Positions 49,685-58,570 are shown, numbered from the stretch's first letter. The stretch: DNA of 64,000 nt from an uncultured Clostridium sp. (GCA_946553025.1 CAMNRM010000016.1:1-64000), one strand, 5' to 3'. Numbers and translations: made by a program. Notes: generated by a model not told the origin, from the sequence alone.

Positions 49685-51061
49685 ATGAAAGGGCATAAGG
49701 ATACTATATATAAGACTGTTTACCAATACAATCAGAATCCGATTTCCAGATTTGATATGGAACGGATGCAGGAGATTGCCAGGGATTGCAGGGAGGTTAA
49801 AAATTCCGTTTACGAAAGATATGGCGGAATTCGGGGTATTTCTAAGATTTATCCCGGTTACACTGCGCAGAATGAGATGACAAAGAGTGGAATCCGGGAA
49901 AGACTTAATCTTCCATCTGTGTATTTTTATTTGTCAATTTTTGACGCTCTTGGAGATATTAAGAGCCAATGGGCGTACACGAAAAAACAGATCGAAAAAA
50001 ACATCCGTGCCAATCCGAATTTGACACCGGAGGATCGGCATTATCTGCGATTTGTGATGAAGCAGAGCCAGTGCTTTGAATCTGTACTGACTGGAGAAAC
50101 GCTGAAACTTTCTAATATATGGGAGGAAAGATATGCGGCTGTCCGTGAAGGTGTGGATACACACAGACTGGATCAGTATCTGCGCAGGCAGGTGCGAAGC
50201 CATCTGGGCAGATCACATACTGATGTGGCAGATGGGTTTCCGGCTTCCCCTAAAGGATACCGATATGCAGATCATGGGATTTATCTTGCTATGAAGGAGA
50301 GAGGAAAAAGGCTTTTCATCCCATTGACGGACAATAACCGATATGACCGGCAGATTTATATTCACCTTTATCCAAAAGAAGGAAAGGTGCGGATCGCTGT
50401 ACCTATTGAGATCAGGCAGAGGCATCCGGCAGGCTATGCGGGAGAGATTGGTTTGGCAATGGGACTAAAATGTATGTTTGTAACCGATCAGGGCAGAACT
50501 TATGGAGAAAAATATCTGGAATATCAGTCTGCGCTTACTGATTATGTGCGGGAAAGACTGCCCCGCCACCAGAGAAATGCAAAAAGCAATCCCGGTATGA
50601 AGAAGTATAATGCAGGGAAGGCAAAGCTGGAAAGAATAATGCACAGTTATGTAAATTCGGAGATTAACCGGATGCTGGAAACAGAAAAGCCGGAAATCAT
50701 TTATCTTCCCAAACTGCCCGCTACGCCAAAAGCAGGGTTTAACCGCAGGATAAATGCTACAGTCAGTATGTGGCAGAGAGGCTATATCAAAAGCAGGCTG
50801 ATCAGAAAGTGTGAAGAGCGATCCATCAAGCTGGTGGAAGTGTTTGGGAAAGGAATCAGTATGCAATGCAGCCGCTGCGGAATGGATGGGGTGAAGGACA
50901 ATGATGCGTTTTATTGCCCGTCCTGTGGAAACAGGATTCCAGAAAGGCAGAATACGGCAAGGAACGTTCTGAAAAGAGGACTGGAAATACAGAAAAAAGA
51001 GAGAAGCAAAAAGCAGGACAGGGAAGAAGCAGAGGAGAAATCTGCGGGGACTGAAGAATAA
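49685..51061 (+). CDS. TnpB/Cas12-like protein with apparently dead RuvC
   Basis: A 458-residue protein with the build of TnpB RNA-guided nucleases: helical N-terminal half, RuvC-like C-terminal half and zinc ribbon. RuvC-I reads EIGLAMGLKCMFVTDQG, with Ala258 where the catalytic Asp belongs. RuvC-II reads PEIIYLPKL, with Leu341/Pro342 in place of Glu. RuvC-III reads PERQNTARN, with Arg421 in place of the Asp two before Asn. The zinc ribbon is intact (Cys395, 398, 411, 414). Loss of all three acids resembles TldR-type nuclease-dead repressors. GGGAGGGG precedes ATG 49685; the earlier in-frame start at 49622 lacks one. No TnpA is present; a tyrosine recombinase lies next door. Confidence 0.75.
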   Translation: MKGHKDTIYKTVYQYNQNPISRFDMERMQEIARDCREVKNSVYERYGGIRGISKIYPGYTAQNEMTKSGIRERLNLPSVYFYLSIFDALGDIKSQWAYTKKQIEKNIRANPNLTPEDRHYLRFVMKQSQCFESVLTGETLKLSNIWEERYAAVREGVDTHRLDQYLRRQVRSHLGRSHTDVADGFPASPKGYRYADHGIYLAMKERGKRLFIPLTDNNRYDRQIYIHLYPKEGKVRIAVPIEIRQRHPAGYAGEIGLAMGLKCMFVTDQGRTYGEKYLEYQSALTDYVRERLPRHQRNAKSNPGMKKYNAGKAKLERIMHSYVNSEINRMLETEKPEIIYLPKLPATPKAGFNRRINATVSMWQRGYIKSRLIRKCEERSIKLVEVFGKGISMQCSRCGMDGVKDNDAFYCPSCGNRIPERQNTARNVLKRGLEIQKKERSKKQDREEAEEKSAGTEE

Positions 51062-51400
51062 ATGAATTTAATGTGTTCATTTTATAGAAGATTAAGATGT
51101 TCATTGCGGAAAATTCTGTGGATGAACGTACCATAAGGTGCGTTTGACCAAAACCGGAAACGGGAATAGGAACGCAGAAAATTCCTTATGATAAAAAACA
51201 AAGACGGCATTGGAAGCTGGTTCTTACGGGAATCGGGTATTGGGTATGCCAAGACCTATGGGAACTTCCGGGCGGATTTTTCGTCTGGAAGAAGTACCGG
51301 GAGCGAAGCAGACAGAAGGCTGGCTGTAGGGCGAAAGCTTATATGGTGGGCGCTGTCAGCATCACCTGAGAGGGTGACAAAAATGTGTCTTATTTAAAAA
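51062..51400 (+). ncRNA. Candidate guide RNA of the TnpB-like protein
   Basis: A GC-rich stretch without a convincing gene directly after the TnpB-like stop, where TnpB guide RNAs lie. Visible structure: GCGTT (51140-51144) with AACGC (51171-51175) enclosing CCG-GAAA-CGG (51054 offset: 51154-51163), a CTTCC/GGAAG stem near 51268-51294, and a CACC-TGAGAG-GGTG hairpin near 51365-51380. The AT-rich sequence that follows this hairpin would be the guide if the usual layout holds. A 69-codon frame at 51188 is probably incidental. The next 190 bases to 51590 are AT-rich and contain the leader of the surface operon. Confidence 0.4.
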
Positions 51401-51590
51401 AGAGTTTAATCTTTGTTGTAAAATAGAGGCATGGTTGAAATTAACGTGTTTATAACTTTAATTATTAGGTGAGGTAGCTGTCTGAAAAAGTAAAAATTAA
51501 GGTAGTTTAAAACGATTCTAATTCCTCAAAAAGGATATAGAATATACACCCTGTTAATAGGGGAAACATTTTCAAGAGGAGGCTTGCGCG

Positions 51591-52130
51591 ATGGAGGAAC
51601 AAGAGCAGAAAAAAACAAGAAAAGGAGGTCTTGGGTTTGTCGGCATTGCCGCTGCTGTTATCATCGTGGTGTTGCTTGCCGTTATTATCTATCTTCTGCT
51701 GTCACGAAATGCAAAGCCTGAAGAGGAGCGGCGCAATGTGATTATCACTCCTGAAAATGTGGAGAGCGTGCTGCAGGAAATGGAGGAGAGGCAGGAACAG
51801 GGCTCTGTGGCTCCAGGATATTACACGGTTACTATGAGAACTACATGGCATTTTGCAACAGGGGACGCAGTTTCTGAAGACGCAGCGGTGGTTAATGTGG
51901 AAGCCAATACCAATGATGTGTACTTTGATATTGTGTTGGCAGAGGATGAGGAGAAGGTGGTGTATAAATCTCCGGTTATCCCCAGAGGAGAACGTCTGGA
52001 AAATATTGTACTGGATGAACCTTTGGAGGCAGGAACACATGACTGCGTGATGATCTATCATCTCATCGATGAAGAGCAGAATACGCTCAGTACTTTGCGT
52101 GTTGCCTTTACGATCATCGTGGAAGGATGA
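51591..52130 (+). CDS. Membrane-anchored surface-operon protein
   Basis: A 179-residue protein. A short charged cytoplasmic start (MEEQEQKKTRKGG), one transmembrane helix (GIAAAVIIVVLLAVIIYLLL), then an outside domain with beta strands such as GYYTVTMRTTWHFATGDAVS and DVYFDIVLAEDEEKVVYKSP. No family recognised. AGAGGAGG precedes the start. It is followed by a hairpin and a gene for a secreted protein, so the two may work as anchor and exported partner. The operon begins directly after the TnpB-like gene and its candidate guide RNA. Confidence 0.65.
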   Translation: MEEQEQKKTRKGGLGFVGIAAAVIIVVLLAVIIYLLLSRNAKPEEERRNVIITPENVESVLQEMEERQEQGSVAPGYYTVTMRTTWHFATGDAVSEDAAVVNVEANTNDVYFDIVLAEDEEKVVYKSPVIPRGERLENIVLDEPLEAGTHDCVMIYHLIDEEQNTLSTLRVAFTIIVEG

Positions 52131-52157
52131 ACGAATGACCGACACAGAAAATCAAAA

Positions 52158-52190
52158 GCCTTATTTTTTTAGTTCAATAAGGCATAAAAA
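52158..52190 (+). terminator. Hairpin between the two surface genes
   Basis: GCCTTATT (52158-52165) pairs with AATAAGGC (52176-52183). No T-run follows, so it could be an attenuator or mRNA stabiliser for the secreted-protein gene rather than a full terminator. Confidence 0.5.
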
Positions 52191-52205
52191 AGAAGGAGGA
52201 TTAAC

Positions 52206-53240
52206 ATGAGTAAAAAGAATTTTAAGAGAACGGCTGCCTTGATGCTGGCAGCAACGATGGTTATTGGGAGTACAATGACCATATTTGCGGCTGATGATGG
52301 AATTGCGGAAGGTACTGGAACGTATGAGGGTATCAAGGAAGAGCCTCTGCCTTCCATTACAGTGCCAACAGATGATCAAATGGCAAATGCGTATGACTAT
52401 GTTGCAGATCCCAATGGTATGATCGAGGAGGCTAAGGATAATGGACGCCTTCCAGCTGATGCGGTTATTGATCAAGATACAGCAGGAATTTTATTCTTGT
52501 ATGACAAAGATAACAAAAAATATGGCAAGACAAGTAAAAAGATTGAAGTGGAAAGCCAAAACTATAAGGATGTAGATGTGACAGTAGAACTTAAGCTGAA
52601 AGAGGGAGCTAAAGGTGATGCTGACATCATATATGCCGACAGTGCAGATTTTGGAACTGGAGATACAGCCAGTAAAGATAAAAAGCTTTATTTGGCAATT
52701 ACAGACGCAGCTGCGACGAGTCCAAAAACAGCAGCACTTCCTGCATCTGGTGTTGTAAAGCTTACACAGACGATTTCTGGAAAGCCCGATAACTTTGAGT
52801 TAGTTTATGATACTACTGATGCTGACTCAACCAAACATAAATATGTATACAAACCAAAACAGACTACAACAGATACGTGGGAAAAGGCTGCTTTTGCTTT
52901 GACAGGCGCGATCAATACGAATGCAAAATGGGGAAAAGATGCTACCTTCCCGACACTGGTAGTAACCTGGAGTTATGCGGAACATGTTGATTCTTATTTG
53001 TCAAGTAGATCTGTAAGTGCTACATCAGATACTGTTACTATGACGTTACCAGAGGGTGTTAGTGTCAAAAAGGTAGAATTAGTTGATGGATCAACACGGA
53101 CTCCGCTGGTTTTAGGAAATACGTATAAAATAACTGGAGCATCATTGTGGATAAAGGGTAGTGTTATTACAAATAACGTAGGAAAGACACTTGATGTTAC
53201 ATATTCAAATGATAAAGTAGATACACTTGATATTCAGTAG
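52206..53240 (+). CDS. Secreted surface protein
   Basis: A 344-residue exported protein. The signal peptide is clear: basic KKNFKR, hydrophobic core TAALMLAATMVIGSTMTIF and an AADDG cleavage region (after about residue 30). The mature part is Thr/Asp/Lys-rich and beta-rich, for example KDVDVTVELKLKEGAKGDAD and ATFPTLVVTWSYAEHVDSYL, with no Cys. No sortase signal or S-layer homology domain is visible. It resembles abundant filament or S-layer-like antigens of Clostridia in composition only. A long perfect-looking hairpin follows the stop. The neighbouring glycosyltransferases might modify it. Confidence 0.7.
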   Translation: MSKKNFKRTAALMLAATMVIGSTMTIFAADDGIAEGTGTYEGIKEEPLPSITVPTDDQMANAYDYVADPNGMIEEAKDNGRLPADAVIDQDTAGILFLYDKDNKKYGKTSKKIEVESQNYKDVDVTVELKLKEGAKGDADIIYADSADFGTGDTASKDKKLYLAITDAAATSPKTAALPASGVVKLTQTISGKPDNFELVYDTTDADSTKHKYVYKPKQTTTDTWEKAAFALTGAINTNAKWGKDATFPTLVVTWSYAEHVDSYLSSRSVSATSDTVTMTLPEGVSVKKVELVDGSTRTPLVLGNTYKITGASLWIKGSVITNNVGKTLDVTYSNDKVDTLDIQ

Positions 53241-53287
53241 AATAGTTTATCCTCAGGTAAAGATTATTGAATAATTGTTGATAGATT

Positions 53288-53323
53288 GGGGATTTCATTG
53301 GGATATAGCCCAATGGAATCTCC
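53288..53323 (+). other. 15-bp hairpin after the surface-protein gene
   Basis: GGGGATTTCATTGGG (53288-53302) pairs with CCCAATGGAATCTCC (53309-53323) through G-T wobbles, with a six-base loop. It is followed by an A-run, not a T-run, so it is not a standard terminator on either strand. Confidence 0.6.
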
Positions 53324-53353
53324 AAAAAAATATAAGAAAGAATATTATGGTTT

Positions 53354-54217
53354 ATGGAAAGAAAAATAATAGTATGTACAACATTTAGAGAATTTAAGAA
53401 AACAGAAAATGACAAGATACAGTTGCTGTTTTTAGAAAGTATACAGAAACAAAAATATTCAAATTATTTGTTAGTCGTGACAACATTTGGAGAAAAAAAT
53501 GTTAAACCTATTTTAGAAGAAAAATTTGGTAACAAAGTGATTGTTATTGATGAGGAACTAGAGAAATATAGGTATTCATTGACGATGGTAGTCCTTAATG
53601 GAATAAAAATTGCTGAAAAATATAAAGAATCTATATTGATTTGGTGTACATGTGATATTATTTTAAAAACAGATTATTTCTCAATAATCAATAAAATATA
53701 TAAAAAAGATATAGTGGGAACAACACATCCTAATTTAATTGCAAAAACGGTTGGAGATTTTAAAAATAAAAAATTTACTATGGCAACATTAGGTCAAGGG
53801 TTTGATTTGTTGTTTTTTGCAACTGAATTATTAAAACAGGAGAAAATAGTTGACATAATACAAAAATATTATTTTTATGAATGGGGAGTATTTGAACATT
53901 TCTTGATAGGTATAGCATTGATGTATTCTGATAATTTGGTGAATTTAGTGAATTACTCGGATATAGTTAAAATTGAAAACGACAGAGAAGCTAATCATGA
54001 ATCTAAAATATTTTTTCAAGAGTGCCGCGAGAGAAATATGCGCCCTTTTTTAAAATGTATACGAGAAATGAATATGCCAAGGAGAGTTAAAGATTTAAAA
54101 TACTGTCATTCTAAGTTTAAAATATTGAAAATTACTCCGAAATGGATAATTTATGTTATTAAGCTAAAAATGAATGAAGTTATAAAAAAATTAAAATATT
54201 ATGTAATTCATACATAA
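53354..54217 (+). CDS. Glycosyltransferase-like protein
   Basis: A 287-residue cytoplasmic protein. It starts with a Rossmann-like strand (KIIVCTTFREF) and has SILIWCTCDIILKTDYFS, whose C-D-I strand end is like the DxD region of GT-A enzymes, and GQGFDLLFFATELL further on. It is very AT-rich and Lys/Ile/Asn-heavy, as are the next four genes, so this part of the glycan locus was probably acquired. Role inferred from context; no family recognised with confidence. Confidence 0.5.
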   Translation: MERKIIVCTTFREFKKTENDKIQLLFLESIQKQKYSNYLLVVTTFGEKNVKPILEEKFGNKVIVIDEELEKYRYSLTMVVLNGIKIAEKYKESILIWCTCDIILKTDYFSIINKIYKKDIVGTTHPNLIAKTVGDFKNKKFTMATLGQGFDLLFFATELLKQEKIVDIIQKYYFYEWGVFEHFLIGIALMYSDNLVNLVNYSDIVKIENDREANHESKIFFQECRERNMRPFLKCIREMNMPRRVKDLKYCHSKFKILKITPKWIIYVIKLKMNEVIKKLKYYVIHT

Positions 54218-54258
54218 AACATTGACTGTTTCAGGTGATTTGTAAAGAAGGATTAAAG

Positions 54259-55449
54259 ATGAATAAAAGAAATGAAAGTATTGTCTGGAGTGATAATTGG
54301 TGGCTTGAAAAACGAAATGGATGGTTCGTACCGGGAAAAGATAATATTTTATTAATGGCAAATTTTGATAAAAAGAAGATTTCTTTGGTGGATAAGCTAC
54401 CAGTAAAGAAAAAAACAGGCTTTCGGATGTACCCGCGTTGTATAAAAATTGGGCAATATATTTTTTGTTTACCGACTTATGAAAAAGATATCTTGAGATA
54501 TGACTGCAAAAATAAAAGTTGGAGAAAAATTTCTTTGACTTGTGAAGATGAAAAAAGAGCCATGATTATTGATTTTGAAATTTATGAAAATAAATTATAT
54601 GTTGTATCAAAAGGTTTATCAAAAATAATAATTATCAATATTAAACAAGGAATAGTAATAGATGAATATAAAATTGGAGAGAAAAATGAAATAATTGGGA
54701 AAAGTGTTTTTGAGAAGAATTATATATATATCAGTTCTTCCGTTTTTTCTTTGATTTATGAATTTGACATTCATACAAATAGAATTAATAAATTATGGAT
54801 TAGCGAATTAGATGATATCATAAATACATTATGCTTGGACAGAAATATATTTTGGATTAGCGGTAGAAAAAGAGCAATTTATGCTTGGAATAAAAAGAAC
54901 AATAAAATAACTAAATATGAAGATTTTCCGCATACATTTGGAGAATATAATTTTTCTGGCTCATCTGATAGTCTGTTGAATATTGAACAAGAGAAATATA
55001 TGTATCCAATTTTTTTGGAATCTGTTAATGTTGGAGATTTTATTTGGTTTATCCCTTATAAAACGAATAAAATATTATACATAGGAAAAAAAGATTATCA
55101 TATAAAGGAATTTGTTATTGATGAAAACATTAATAAACAAAGTAAATTAAAACAACATCTTATGTTAGCTATGTATTTGTTTTTGTATATACGTGAAGAG
55201 AGATATATAGGGATATATTCATTAAAAAATGAACTAATTTTAGAAATTGATTCAAAGCAAATGAATTATAAAATATTGAATTTTGATTTGAATAAAGATG
55301 TCATAAAGTTATATTTAAATAGACCACTTACGGAGGACCGAAAATTTGACTTGAGAATATTTAATTCACTTTTGGGAGAATATTCAAAAAAAATCACATG
55401 TGATAATGTAGGCACTTTAATATATCAAATTACAAGAGATAAAGGATAA
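54259..55449 (+). CDS. Beta-propeller-like protein, function unknown
   Basis: A 396-residue protein with repeated strand pairs such as DILRYDCKNKSWRKISLTCE, KLYVVSKGLSKIIIINIKQG, YIYISSSVFSLIYEFDIHTN and IFWISGRKRAIYAWNKKNNK. The spacing of about 45-50 residues and the aromatic ends are typical of Kelch- or PQQ-like propellers. No signal peptide, so it is cytoplasmic. The start at ATG 54259 has GAAGGA seven bases upstream; the in-frame GTG at 54235 lacks one. In glycan loci such proteins are rare; it might read or scaffold sugar structures. Confidence 0.5.
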   Translation: MNKRNESIVWSDNWWLEKRNGWFVPGKDNILLMANFDKKKISLVDKLPVKKKTGFRMYPRCIKIGQYIFCLPTYEKDILRYDCKNKSWRKISLTCEDEKRAMIIDFEIYENKLYVVSKGLSKIIIINIKQGIVIDEYKIGEKNEIIGKSVFEKNYIYISSSVFSLIYEFDIHTNRINKLWISELDDIINTLCLDRNIFWISGRKRAIYAWNKKNNKITKYEDFPHTFGEYNFSGSSDSLLNIEQEKYMYPIFLESVNVGDFIWFIPYKTNKILYIGKKDYHIKEFVIDENINKQSKLKQHLMLAMYLFLYIREERYIGIYSLKNELILEIDSKQMNYKILNFDLNKDVIKLYLNRPLTEDRKFDLRIFNSLLGEYSKKITCDNVGTLIYQITRDKG

Positions 55450-55457
55450 GGAGAATA

Positions 55458-55928
55458 ATGGATATGCGTAGATATATGTTTGGCTTTTTGGGGGCAATAA
55501 CAGGAGTTGTTGTTTCTGGATGGTGGACTAGTAAACTTGTAGAAAAGAATAAACAACTTTCGCATAAACACTTTGCATTATTTTTGCTGATGGATAAATG
55601 GATGGAATTAAAACGACAAAATAAAAATCTTTTATCTTTTCTTAATGATAATAATTATAACAGTATTGCCATATATGGAATGGGAAAAGTCGGAGAGCGG
55701 TTGATTAAAGAACTGGAAGCTTCTGATATACAGATTCAATATGCAATAGATAAAAATATTAAAAGTAGTGATTTTAATATAACGATTATTACACCAGAGG
55801 AGCAATTACCTCAAGTAGATGCTATTATAGTAACTGCAATTACTTTTTTTGATGAAATTAAAGAAACTCTTATGACAAAAATAGATTGTCCTATTATATC
55901 ATTGGAAGATATATTTGATGAAATGTAA
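55458..55928 (+). CDS. Membrane protein with GxGxxG Rossmann-like domain
   Basis: A 156-residue protein. One N-terminal transmembrane helix (FGFLGAITGVVVSGWWTSKL) and a short amphipathic linker precede a Rossmann-like domain starting SIAIYGMGKVGERLIKELEA and continuing QIQYAIDKN ... DAIIVTAITFFDEIKETL. The same domain, with the 'I-x-(L/I)-(Y/W)-G-(M/V)-G' start, ends three glycosyltransferases of this locus and begins the HAD protein. Here it is free and membrane-tied. A nucleotide-binding or sugar-nucleotide-sensing role is possible. Confidence 0.6.
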   Translation: MDMRRYMFGFLGAITGVVVSGWWTSKLVEKNKQLSHKHFALFLLMDKWMELKRQNKNLLSFLNDNNYNSIAIYGMGKVGERLIKELEASDIQIQYAIDKNIKSSDFNITIITPEEQLPQVDAIIVTAITFFDEIKETLMTKIDCPIISLEDIFDEM

Positions 55929-55968
55929 CTAATAATATTAATTTTGATTAAAAATATGAAAGAGAATT

Positions 55969-57180
55969 ATGAAGTATTTAATTTTAGGGGCTGGGCCAGC
56001 AGGTTTGGCTTTTGCTAATAAACTGAAAGAAGCCGGAGAAACTGATTTTTTGATTTTAGAACGTGAAAAAGAAGCTGGAGGCCTTTGTCGTTCGGTAAAA
56101 GTGAATGATTTTCCATTGGATATCGGCGGAGGACATTTTTTAGATGTGCGCCTGCCGGAAGTTAATTCATTTTTATTTCGTTTTATGCCATTAGATGAAT
56201 GGAATTTGTATGAACGTGACAGTCAAATTATGATAAATGGAATTATGATTGGACATCCTTTTGAATCAAATATTTGGCAGTTGGAGATAGAAGAACAAAT
56301 AGAGCATCTGAAAGCAATTGCTATGGCTGGATGTACAATCAATACAAAAATACCGAAAAATTTTATTGATTGGATTTACTGGAAGTTAGGCTCAAGAATA
56401 GCGGAAACTTATATGATTCCCTATAATCAGAAAATGTTTGGAAAAGAATTAGACGAACTTGGGACTTATTGGATGGACAAGCTTCCAAATGTTAGTTTTG
56501 AAGATGTTTTGCATTCATGTTTGGCTAAAAAAGCATATGGAAAGCAACCTGGTCATACGCAATTTTATTATCCAAAAAAATTTGGTTATGGAGAATTATG
56601 GACGAGGATGGCGGATGAAATACGAAACCATATTGAGTATGGCGTATCAGTAAATGCCATTGATTTCAATACAAATACAGTAAAAAGTGCGTTATCAGAA
56701 AGATATCGAGGAGATTTTATTATTACAACAATACCTTGGATTGAATTTAAAAATATTATTGGTATGCCGGAAGAGTTAAAGAAGTCTATTAAGAAGCTGA
56801 AATCCAATTCAATACAAATAGAATATTTTCCAGATTGTTTGGATACAAAGGCGCATTGGATTTACTGTCCAGATAAAGAAGTACCATATCACCGTATATT
56901 GGTGCGCCATAATTTTTGTCAGGGAAGTAAGGGATATTGGACGGAAACAAATACCAAAAACATTCGTTTGAAACTTTTAGAAGATAATTTTACATATGTT
57001 AATCAATATGCGTATCCATTCAATACAATTGAGAAACCTGAGATCATGAAACGGCTACTTACTTGGAGTCAAAGCCGAAATGTTTATGGTTTAGGGAGAT
57101 GGGGCGAGCATCAGCATTATAATTCTGATGTTACAGTTGATCTTGCAATAAAATTAGCAGTCCGGTTATTGCAACTATAA
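55969..57180 (+). CDS. FAD-dependent amine-oxidase-like protein, UDP-galactopyranose mutase-like
   Basis: A 403-residue flavoprotein. It opens with the dinucleotide fold KYLILGAGPAGLAFANKLKE and the EREKEAGGLCRSV motif, then DFPLDIGGGHFLDVRLPEV. The middle contains YMIPYNQKMFGKELDELGTY and the end GLGRWGEHQHYNSDVTVDLA with the C-terminal FAD contact. The build matches protoporphyrinogen-oxidase/UDP-galactopyranose mutase relatives found in capsule loci. It probably remodels a nucleotide sugar; strict UGM identity is not certain. Confidence 0.75.
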   Translation: MKYLILGAGPAGLAFANKLKEAGETDFLILEREKEAGGLCRSVKVNDFPLDIGGGHFLDVRLPEVNSFLFRFMPLDEWNLYERDSQIMINGIMIGHPFESNIWQLEIEEQIEHLKAIAMAGCTINTKIPKNFIDWIYWKLGSRIAETYMIPYNQKMFGKELDELGTYWMDKLPNVSFEDVLHSCLAKKAYGKQPGHTQFYYPKKFGYGELWTRMADEIRNHIEYGVSVNAIDFNTNTVKSALSERYRGDFIITTIPWIEFKNIIGMPEELKKSIKKLKSNSIQIEYFPDCLDTKAHWIYCPDKEVPYHRILVRHNFCQGSKGYWTETNTKNIRLKLLEDNFTYVNQYAYPFNTIEKPEIMKRLLTWSQSRNVYGLGRWGEHQHYNSDVTVDLAIKLAVRLLQL

Positions 57181-57238
57181 ATGAAAATATATGGAGTCTT
57201 AGAAGATATATTTTTAGTAAGGTAGGAGGAATTGATTT

Positions 57239-58570
57239 ATGGTTAATATATCTATTATTATGCCTTTGTATAATGCTGAAATATATTTAAAAGAAACATT
57301 AATAAGTGTATTAAAACAGACATATCAGAAATTTGAATTGATATGTATTAATGATGCTTCAACAGATAATACGATAAAGATATTGTATCAGTTTCAAAAT
57401 ACAGATAATCGAATTAGAATTATAGAGAATAAAGAGCGTATGGGGGCAGCTATTTCACGGAATATTGGTATATATGCGGCAGAAGGAAAGTATATCACCT
57501 TTTTGGATGGTGATGATATTTTTGACGAAATTATGCTTGAATCAGCATATAAAGAAGCTGAAAAAAATGATGTTGACGTAGTTATGTATGATTATAAACA
57601 TGTTTTAAGCGATTGTATCTATGAAAAGAAAATTATGTATAGAAGCGAATTGTTTATAGAAAAGTACTGCAAAATTCCTTTTTCTATAACAGATTTTGAA
57701 CCGATTGAATATATGTATTGGTCAACTTCTCCGTGTAATAAATTGTACAAAAAAAGCTTCATTTTATCCAATAAACTGGAATTCCAAACACTTTCATCAT
57801 CTAATGATGTATATTTTGTCAGCATGGCATTATTGTTGGCTCCTAAAATAATTATGTTAGAAGATAGGCGTGTAATGCTTTATGCAAGAGATCATGATAC
57901 TTTGACAAGAATTTCTTATGATAGAGATCCCATGTGTACATATTTGGCAATGAAAAAAGTATGGGAAGAACTAGCAAAGAGAGAATTATGTGAACGATTA
58001 GGTGATTATTATTACTGTGCATTGTTTTATTATTTACGACTTGCAATTTTAAAGAGCAAGAGCATTGAAAAAGCAAAATATTTTTATTCTTTTCTGCAAA
58101 AAAATGGAATTGATGATATTGATAGAATATATGGAGAGAAGCATAATGATAAAATTATAGAAAAATTAATTAATAATTTTAAACAACTGGATTTCGAATC
58201 AAATTGGTATGATATTGAAAACATATTAAATTATTATTTATATAAAAATGGTGAAAAGATTTTTTCGATTTTTCAGTCGTATATGAATCAAAATAAACAA
58301 ATTGCCATATGGGGTGTTGGAGAAAATGGAAAGTCATTATTGAGATTTTTATATATTCATAATTTGAAAAATGTTGAAGTAATTGATATAGATAAAAATA
58401 AACAAGGAAATTTAGTTGATGGGTTTGTCATCAGAAATCCAGAAGATATTCTACAGAAAATACATGTTGTAATAGCATCTTCGTATGATATATATAGAGA
58501 AATCGTAGTGGAATGTACAAATTTAGCTATTGATGTTTTTACTATTGGGGAAATCGTAGGAATGGCGTAG
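57239..58570 (+). CDS. Family 2 glycosyltransferase with C-terminal Rossmann-like domain
   Basis: A 443-residue protein. The GT2 domain (about residues 1-240) begins SIIMPLYNAEIYLKETLISV and has CINDASTDNTI, MGAAISRNIGIYAAEGKYIT and the metal-binding FLDGDDIFD. The linker is helical. The last 100 residues (KQIAIWGVGENGKSLLRFLY, then NVEVIDIDKNKQGN and HVVIASSYDIYREI) form the locus-specific GxGxxG domain. It probably transfers a sugar to the lipid-linked glycan at the membrane face. AGGAGG precedes the start. Confidence 0.85.
   Translation: MVNISIIMPLYNAEIYLKETLISVLKQTYQKFELICINDASTDNTIKILYQFQNTDNRIRIIENKERMGAAISRNIGIYAAEGKYITFLDGDDIFDEIMLESAYKEAEKNDVDVVMYDYKHVLSDCIYEKKIMYRSELFIEKYCKIPFSITDFEPIEYMYWSTSPCNKLYKKSFILSNKLEFQTLSSSNDVYFVSMALLLAPKIIMLEDRRVMLYARDHDTLTRISYDRDPMCTYLAMKKVWEELAKRELCERLGDYYYCALFYYLRLAILKSKSIEKAKYFYSFLQKNGIDDIDRIYGEKHNDKIIEKLINNFKQLDFESNWYDIENILNYYLYKNGEKIFSIFQSYMNQNKQIAIWGVGENGKSLLRFLYIHNLKNVEVIDIDKNKQGNLVDGFVIRNPEDILQKIHVVIASSYDIYREIVVECTNLAIDVFTIGEIVGMA

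Noticed and set aside
49561-51181. AACGCAGAAAA direct repeat as ends of an IS-like element around the TnpB gene
   Set aside because: Only 11 bases, partly related to the recombinase arms; no TnpA and no terminal structure of IS200/IS605 type is visible.
51188-51397. A 69-codon open frame after the TnpB-like gene
   Set aside because: Ribosome binding site is poor, composition is Arg/Gly/Ser-rich as expected from GC-rich structured DNA, and it lies where a guide RNA is expected.
53288-53323. Terminator of the surface operon
   Set aside because: The hairpin is strong, but no T-run follows it on either strand.
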